Positions 27,248 to 33,212 of a stretch of 33,212 nucleotides of DNA are shown one piece after another; position 1 is the first letter of the stretch; each line of letters opens with the position of its first letter. The notes beneath the pieces are model-generated. The model did not search any database. It saw only the letters and a program-made list of their open reading frames with translations, and was not told the DNA's origin. The stretch is from NCBI GenBank assembly GCA_022567055.1, contig JADFHU010000002.1, forward strand, positions 1-33,212. The letters run 5' to 3'. Origin of the DNA: Planctomycetota bacterium. Lineage in GTDB: Bacteria; Planctomycetota; Phycisphaerae; Sedimentisphaerales; Anaerobacaceae. The position numbers and the translations under genes are program-made.

Positions 27248-27430
27248 TTGTAGCCCAGCGAGGCCACAGACCCACAGACTAACGCCCACCCCGGGCTGTC
27301 CAAAAGGCATGTGGACGTGGCTGCCAAATTGGCATGCTGAGCGGTGAGTCGCGATGCTCTCTTAGCCTGTAATTGACATAAGATATTGATAGGGAAATAG
27401 ATACGGCCTATCCGGTGGGTTCCATTGTTC

Positions 27431-27447
27431 TTGGCACACTCTTTGCT
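27431..27447 (+). promoter_or_regulatory. Putative sigma54 (-24/-12) promoter upstream of dnaK
   Basis: TTGGCACA-CTCT-TTGCT; GG and GC separated by the canonical 10 nt; near-complete match to YTGGCACG-N4-TTGCW. Confidence 0.55.
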
Positions 27448-27494
27448 TTGCTAATGCAGCGGTCTCGCGTGCAGATGTTTTCCGCCCGAGACTA

Positions 27495-27653
27495 GGCTCT
27501 ATCTGAAGACTCCGGCGTCGGCCCGAGAGCGAGCGATTTTTCGCCTGACAAAGACGGCGAAGCAGGCGATGTTGGTTCTATCGTCGATGCAGCCGGATGT
27601 AGTCAGGCGGAAAATAAGCCGCTCGAAGCCAGGTGGGGTTTTCAGATAGAGCC
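27495..27653 (+). repeat. 159-bp structured repeat element, copy 1 (E1), in the dnaK leader
   Basis: Terminal inverted repeat ggctctatctgaagactcc / ggggttttcagatagagcc (13 bp perfect, 19 bp with two G-U). Inner cgagcg/cgctcg and cgcctgac/gtcaggcg stems; conserved blocks shared with E2. Confidence 0.88.
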
Positions 27654-27700
27654 CAAGCAAAGAAGAATCGCCCAGACGGCACTAGCGAAAGGAAATGGTT

Positions 27701-29635
27701 ATGGCTAAGGTCATTGGAATAGACTTGGGGACGACCAACTCGGTTGTCGCGGTGATGGAAGGCTCGACGCCGAATGTGTTGGTCAATTCCTCCGGATCAC
27801 GGCTGACACCCTCAGTCGTCGGCTTCACGGAAAAGGGAGAGCGACTCGTGGGCCAGATTGCCCGTCATCAGCAGGTGACCAATCCGGAAAACACCGTATA
27901 CTCCGTCAAACGCTTCATGGGACGACGTCACAACGAAGTCGGTTCCGAAGAGAAAATCGTACCCTACAAGGTGACCGGTGGGGCCAATGAACTGGTCAAG
28001 GTCGATATTCGGGGTAAAGAGTATACGCCGCCCGAAGTGGCCGCCATGGTCTTGCAGGACCTGAAGAAGACCGCCGAAGATTACCTCGGCGAGGAAGTGA
28101 CAAAGGCCGTTATCACAGTGCCCGCCTACTTCAACGACTCGCAGCGGCAAGCCACCAAGGACGCCGGCAAGATAGCGGGCCTGGAGGTGGAGCGGATCAT
28201 CAACGAGCCGACGGCGGCTGCCTTGGCCTATGGTTTGGAAAAGAAGAAAAACGAAAAGGTGGCGGTCTTTGACTTTGGCGGAGGCACCTTTGACGTCTCT
28301 ATCCTGGATATTGGAGACAATGTCTTTGAAGTGCTCAGCACCAATGGCGATACGCACCTGGGCGGAGACGACCTGGATGCAGTACTGATCAATCATCTGG
28401 CCGACGAGTTCAAGAAGGTGGAGGGCATCGACCTCCGTGGGGACGCCATGGCCCATCAGCGTTTGAAAGAGGCGGCTGAGAAGGCCAAGTGTGAACTGAG
28501 TGCCCAACTGGAGTCGACGGTGAATTTGCCCTTCATCACTGCGGACAGCTCCGGACCCAAGCACCTGCAGATCACCATCACTCGAAGCAAGTTCGAGGCG
28601 CTGTGCGACGACACCTTTGAAAAACTGCGCGGGCCCTGTGAACAGGCGCTACAGGATGCCAAGCTGCAACCGGGCGATCTGTCCGAAATTTTGCTGGTGG
28701 GCGGATCTACCCGAATCCCCAAGGTCCAGGAAATCGCCAAGAGTATCTTTGGCAAGGATCCCAACAAGAGTATCAACCCGGATGAGGTTGTCGCCTTAGG
28801 TGCCGCCATTCAGGGGGCCGTGCTGGCGGGCGATGCCGGTGTCAAGGACATCCTGCTGTTGGATGTGACCCCACTCTCTCTGGGCTTGGAAACCTTGGGT
28901 GGCGTGATGACCAAGCTGATCGATCACAACACCACCATCCCCTCCAGCAAGAAAGAGGTCTTCTCGACGGCGGCGGACAACCAGACGACGGTCGACATCC
29001 ATGTCCTGCAAGGCGAACGGGAATTTGCGCGCGACAACCGGACCTTGGGCCGCTTTCAATTGACCGAGATTCCCCCGGCAGCGCGTGGCGTTCCCCAGGT
29101 CGAGGTAACTTTCGATATCGATGCCAACGGCATTCTCAACGTATCGGCCAAGGATTTAGGGACAGGGAAGCAGCACTCCATTGAAATCAAGTCCAGTTCG
29201 GGCCTCTCCGACGAAGAAGTGAAGAGGATGACCGAAGACGCCGAATCGCATGCCGAAGAGGACAAGAAGAAGAGAGAGTTGATCGACGTCAAGAATCAGG
29301 CGGATCAGGTGATTTACTCCACTGAAAAGACGCTCAAGGAGCACGGTGAGAAGGTCTCTGCCGAGGCGCGGGCGACCCTCGAAGCCGCGATCAACAACCT
29401 CAAGGAAGTCGTGAAGGGCGAAGACGTCGACGCGATCAACAAGGCGATCGAAAACCTCAGCACAGCCGGCCAGGAACTTGGGAAGATTCTTTACGAAGAG
29501 GCCGCCAAGAAGCAGGCTGCGACCGGGGATGCGGGCGATCCGATGGGAGACCCCACGCCTCCAGAGTCTGAAGGATCGGGTAGCAAGACCGAGGATGACG
29601 TGATTGACGTGGAATTTGAGGTCAAAGACAAATAG
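27701..29635 (+). CDS. dnaK: Molecular chaperone DnaK (Hsp70)
   Basis: [69 protein letters not shown] aaagga suits ATG at 27701 rather than 27695. Confidence 0.97.
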   Translation: MAKVIGIDLGTTNSVVAVMEGSTPNVLVNSSGSRLTPSVVGFTEKGERLVGQIARHQQVTNPENTVYSVKRFMGRRHNEVGSEEKIVPYKVTGGANELVKVDIRGKEYTPPEVAAMVLQDLKKTAEDYLGEEVTKAVITVPAYFNDSQRQATKDAGKIAGLEVERIINEPTAAALAYGLEKKKNEKVAVFDFGGGTFDVSILDIGDNVFEVLSTNGDTHLGGDDLDAVLINHLADEFKKVEGIDLRGDAMAHQRLKEAAEKAKCELSAQLESTVNLPFITADSSGPKHLQITITRSKFEALCDDTFEKLRGPCEQALQDAKLQPGDLSEILLVGGSTRIPKVQEIAKSIFGKDPNKSINPDEVVALGAAIQGAVLAGDAGVKDILLLDVTPLSLGLETLGGVMTKLIDHNTTIPSSKKEVFSTAADNQTTVDIHVLQGEREFARDNRTLGRFQLTEIPPAARGVPQVEVTFDIDANGILNVSAKDLGTGKQHSIEIKSSSGLSDEEVKRMTEDAESHAEEDKKKRELIDVKNQADQVIYSTEKTLKEHGEKVSAEARATLEAAINNLKEVVKGEDVDAINKAIENLSTAGQELGKILYEEAAKKQAATGDAGDPMGDPTPPESEGSGSKTEDDVIDVEFEVKDK

Positions 29636-29644
29636 TCGTCCATC

Positions 29645-31033
29645 TTATTTTCCGATGCAGAATCTGGAGAAGATTCTTTCGAGGATCTGTTCGTCGAGAT
29701 GCTGCCCCATGTTGGCGATGGCGAGGCAGGCTTCACGCAGCATCATGGCGACAATTTCCATTTGGTTTTCTCGCGCAGCGTCCAGCGCCTGATCCAGACT
29801 GTTTCGTAGCGTCTCGAAGCTGTGTCGCTGGCGGGATGTGAGCAATGCGGCGTCGGAGTATCCTGCCAGCCCCGTCGATCCCGCGACGCCCCTATCACCG
29901 AGGAAGTCGTCGATTGTGTGGGCGAGCGTCTCCAAGCTGTCTGGGTCTCGTATGGAGACAACGACCGCTTCTCGGCCGAGTTGTCGGCTGAGTTCAACAC
30001 GGCGTTGCGTCAGGAGGGATGCCTCTACCCGGTCGGCCTTGGTTCCCACCAGCAACAGGTTCTTTTGTGGCAAGAGTCTGAAAACGTAGGGGTCGTCCCG
30101 CCAGTCCGCACGGGACAAATCGACGCAGCAGAGGACCAGTTGGCAGGCATGGAGGGATTCTAGGGCGGCCTGTTGGGCCAATACATCAATGATCTCGTGC
30201 GGCTCCGCCAAGAGACCGGCGCAGTCGAATAGGACGCATTCGTTGCAGGGGAGGGAGAAGGGTTGGGCCAGCACGTCACGCGTGGTCTTCTCGGTCCCGG
30301 AGACGATGCTCCGCCGGCTTTTGAGCAGGGCGTTAAACAGGCTGCTCTTGCCTGCATTGGGCGCCCCCGTCAATCCTACGGAGGGCAAGTGCAGGAGAGA
30401 CTCAGTGCGGGCGCTCCGCTCGAGCAGAGAATCGAACTCCTCCTTGAGGGTGTCCAGGCGGTCGATGGTGTCTGTCCTGGAGATGAACTCGATGTCTTCC
30501 TCGGAAAAATCCATGCCCGCCTCGATCAAGCTGAGCAGGTCCATCAGATTCGACTGGAGTGTCTTGTTGCGAGCCCCCAATGCGCCGCCCAGCAGGCGCT
30601 GCGCGGCAGCCAACTGAAAGGTGTTCGTGCCCGAGATGATCTCATTGACTGCCTCGGCTTGCATCAAATCGAGTTTGCCGTTGAGATAGGCGCGACTGGT
30701 AAACTCCCCCGGGGCGGCGTGTCGCAGACCATGACCGACCAGGCGTGAGTACAGCAGTTCATTGAGCACATCATTGGTCGCCATGTGCATCTCCACCACC
30801 GTCTGACCCGTATAGGAGTGGGGCTCGAAGAACAGGTAGAGCGTGGCGTCGAGACTGAGTTCCTCCAGTAGCCTAATGGAGGTCTGCCGGATACCATTGG
30901 TCTTTCGATCGGACAAGCCGGTCCCGATCGATCTGCAGCAGGGCCAGGCCTGCGGACCGCTCATGCGGAGGATGGTGCGGGCGGAATGGGGGGCCGTGGC
31001 GATGGCAAAGATGGTGTCGTGTGGGTCGTGCAT
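29645..31033 (-). CDS. mnmE: tRNA modification GTPase MnmE (TrmE), divergent
   Basis: 462 aa. DTIFAIATAPHSARTILRMSGPQA, PHSYTGQTVVEMHMA, GAPNAGKSSLFNALL, DCAGLL, C-terminal IFSRFCIGK. Confidence 0.92.
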   Translation of the reverse strand: MHDPHDTIFAIATAPHSARTILRMSGPQAWPCCRSIGTGLSDRKTNGIRQTSIRLLEELSLDATLYLFFEPHSYTGQTVVEMHMATNDVLNELLYSRLVGHGLRHAAPGEFTSRAYLNGKLDLMQAEAVNEIISGTNTFQLAAAQRLLGGALGARNKTLQSNLMDLLSLIEAGMDFSEEDIEFISRTDTIDRLDTLKEEFDSLLERSARTESLLHLPSVGLTGAPNAGKSSLFNALLKSRRSIVSGTEKTTRDVLAQPFSLPCNECVLFDCAGLLAEPHEIIDVLAQQAALESLHACQLVLCCVDLSRADWRDDPYVFRLLPQKNLLLVGTKADRVEASLLTQRRVELSRQLGREAVVVSIRDPDSLETLAHTIDDFLGDRGVAGSTGLAGYSDAALLTSRQRHSFETLRNSLDQALDAARENQMEIVAMMLREACLAIANMGQHLDEQILERIFSRFCIGK

Positions 31034-31134
31034 TCTGGTCGAAGCGGCTATCGGTCTCTAGCAGCACGATTAAGATTGATCGTTGGCCCGCCCCTGAACG
31101 TTGAAACGCCGAAGCCAGCGAGTCTGACCCGGAA

Positions 31135-33111
31135 CTACTTTTTGTAGAGGGGCTTCGGCTTCTTCTTCTTGACCTTGCCACCGGTCTTACTCGTCACAGC
31201 CACGAGACCGACTGCCTCCGCCTCCTCTTTCTCTTTGAGGTGTTTGCGAATGATCTTCTGCTCGATGACGCCGGCAAAGGTGCTGGTCATGATGTAGAGG
31301 TTGACGCCCGACGGCACCGTATAGAGCATCAAGGGGAAGAGGATCGGCATCATAATCTGCATCATCTTCTGTTGTTGCGCCATCTGCGGATTGGCTGCGG
31401 CGGCCGCCTGAGCGGGCATCATTTTCTGCTGCGCATAGAAGGCGACACCCATCAGCAGGGGCAGCAAGTTGAAGGATTCGATTGTGCCGAAGAAGGGCAG
31501 CGGGATGCCTAGCGGAAAGAGGGCATCGGGCATGGAGAGGTCGGTGATCCAGAAGGGCAGCATGCCTTCTCCCCGTAGATCCACGCTGGCATTGACAGCA
31601 CTCCACAGGGCGATCCATATGGGCATCTGCAGCATCATCGGCAGAAAGCCCATGATAGGTGAGGCGCCCTGTTCTTTGTAGAGCGCCATCATCTGCTTGT
31701 TCATCTCTGTTTTGTTGTTGCCGTACTTCTTCTTGATCTCCTCGGCCCGGGGCGCCAGTTTGCTCATCTTGTGCATGGAGATCTGGCTCTTCTTGGTGAC
31801 CGGATGGAGGGCGAGGCGAACGAGGGCCACCAGGATGATGATCACGAGACCATAGTTGGGAATCCAGCCGTAGAGGAATTTCATGAACCAGAGGATGCCG
31901 AAGGTCAGGGGATTGATGATGCCGGCCGGGCAACAGCAGGACATGAAGTCGATCGTCTCGACGAAGCCGAGTTCCTGAAACTGTTTGTTCCGGTCGAACA
32001 GGCCCTTGTCCTTGGGCCCCAAGTAGATCTGGAATCGGTGCGTCTTGGTGCTGCCGGCTTGACCGACAGGGGCCAGGAGGGTGTCGCTCGTTTCCAGGTC
32101 GAAACCAATGGTCTCCGTGCCGCTGTCCTTTTTGAGATCGCCGTCCGGATTATAGAAGACGGCCGTTCCGGCGTTCCTAAGTCCGACGCTACCATCCGTA
32201 CCCGGGACCGGCACGACAATCGCCGCAAAGTATTTGTTGACGGATGCCGTCCAGAGCAGGGAGTCGGCATTCCCAGAGGCAATTTGTTTGCGTCCATTGG
32301 CCTTTTTCAAGTGTTTGACTTCCACTCGTTCCGCGTCAACGCCGCCACGCTCATTACGAAAGGCGGCCACCACCTTACGCATGTCACCTCTAAAGGCCTC
32401 CTTTTTGAGCCCGGTGGGGCCGACCATGCCCATGCGGACGGTTTGATTTGAATCAGAGAGATTGGAGATTGAGATATCACATTCAAAGAGATAGCTTTCC
32501 GGCTGGACCCGATAGGTCTTGACCACTTCCAGAAAGGGCGTGCCGTCCTGGTCGGTGACGCTTGCCGTGAAACGCGCGGTCTCCCCTCCCGCACGATCCC
32601 TCTCGATTGGTGCGAGTTGCCAGTCGAGTCGATGCAGCCCGATCTGCAGCCCCTGTTCGACCAGGACCAACTGCTTATTCGCAAAGGGAAAGACCTGAGC
32701 TCCGCCCCTCGTGACGGCCGGAGCTAACAGGATTAGTTTTTGCGGTGGATCCATCGCGGCTTCGCGCTGATCGTACTCATTGAAAACGGCCCTGTGGACG
32801 GCCGCACCTTTGGTGGTCAGTTCCAACTCGAACTTGAATCCCGTGTCCTTTTCGCTGGAACCTAGCCAAATGATCTTGTGCTCGGCGTCCTGCGCGCTGT
32901 AACTGGAGGGATCGGCCGACAAGGTCGGTTGCGACCGGGCTTGGGGAGGCGTCACGGTTGTCTTCGGTTTTGCCGTTGCGGTAGGGACGGTCTGTTGGAG
33001 CAGAATGCACCGGCCGTGGAGGGCGCAGTCGCCGTGACGGAGCAGGTCAACGACGAGCCAGGCACAGAGTGCCACAAAGGTCAAAACAACAATACTCAGG
33101 AGTTTCTTCAT
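31135..33111 (-). CDS. yidC: Membrane protein insertase YidC/Oxa1
   Basis: Likely start MKKLLSIVVLTFVALCAWLVVDLL at 33111 (track 33174). Periplasmic domain, PNYGLVIIILVALVRLALHPVTKKSQISMHKMSKLAPRAEEIKKKYGNNKTEMNKQMMALYKEQGASPIMGFLPMMLQMPIWIALW, Lys-rich tail. Confidence 0.95.
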   Translation of the reverse strand: MKKLLSIVVLTFVALCAWLVVDLLRHGDCALHGRCILLQQTVPTATAKPKTTVTPPQARSQPTLSADPSSYSAQDAEHKIIWLGSSEKDTGFKFELELTTKGAAVHRAVFNEYDQREAAMDPPQKLILLAPAVTRGGAQVFPFANKQLVLVEQGLQIGLHRLDWQLAPIERDRAGGETARFTASVTDQDGTPFLEVVKTYRVQPESYLFECDISISNLSDSNQTVRMGMVGPTGLKKEAFRGDMRKVVAAFRNERGGVDAERVEVKHLKKANGRKQIASGNADSLLWTASVNKYFAAIVVPVPGTDGSVGLRNAGTAVFYNPDGDLKKDSGTETIGFDLETSDTLLAPVGQAGSTKTHRFQIYLGPKDKGLFDRNKQFQELGFVETIDFMSCCCPAGIINPLTFGILWFMKFLYGWIPNYGLVIIILVALVRLALHPVTKKSQISMHKMSKLAPRAEEIKKKYGNNKTEMNKQMMALYKEQGASPIMGFLPMMLQMPIWIALWSAVNASVDLRGEGMLPFWITDLSMPDALFPLGIPLPFFGTIESFNLLPLLMGVAFYAQQKMMPAQAAAAANPQMAQQQKMMQIMMPILFPLMLYTVPSGVNLYIMTSTFAGVIEQKIIRKHLKEKEEAEAVGLVAVTSKTGGKVKKKKPKPLYKK

Positions 33112-33212
33112 GATGCGTTTGCCACCGTTCTTATCTTGTGTGCGGAGGGCACATTGGGCTGCCCAACAGGTCATCTGCCTTCGCTGAGTCGCTCCCCGTG
33201 AAAGTCATCTAG

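Noticed and set aside
27501-27512. CUGAAGA in E1 resembling a hammerhead ribozyme core
   Set aside because: No matching GAAA core and cleavage triplet, and absent from E2 at the same position.
27361-27700. CIRCE/HrcA operator before dnaK
   Set aside because: No TTAGCACTC-N9-GAGTGCTAA; ttggcacactc fits a sigma54 site better and has no partner half.

Overview
This window is a chromosomal segment, about 57% GC by eye, from a Gram-negative bacterium. I infer Planctomycetota (Phycisphaerae-like) from McsA/McsB beside DnaK and from large lineage-restricted Pil-type membrane proteins; this was not confirmed by any search. Contents from left to right: (1) the end of a type II secretion/type IV pilus-like operon (GspL/PilM-like, GspM/PilO-like, GspC/PilP-like, and a 1068-aa secretin with about six N1-like modules). 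(2) A minus-strand heavy-metal RND efflux operon (small Cys/His-rich secreted protein, CusC/CzcC-, CusB/CzcB- and CusA/CzcA-like). (3) A metallophosphoesterase and a Zn-ribbon NUDIX hydrolase. (4) A plus-strand operon of an extended PilM followed by two large single-TM proteins, all carrying similar Gly/Tyr/Arg/Met-rich low-complexity tracts. (5) A membrane/TPR-like protein and a GGDEF protein. (6) coaD-mcsA-mcsB, dnaK, mnmE and yidC. The most unusual noncoding signal is a pair of 159-bp elements (21033-21191 and 27495-27653, opposite orientation). They share four conserved sequence blocks, but their three helices differ in sequence and keep pairing, which suggests compensatory change. One copy sits in the dnaK leader, downstream of a sigma54-like promoter. 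Other signals are a perfect 44-bp palindrome, nested inverted repeats, a heptamer array and a multi-tier hairpin.
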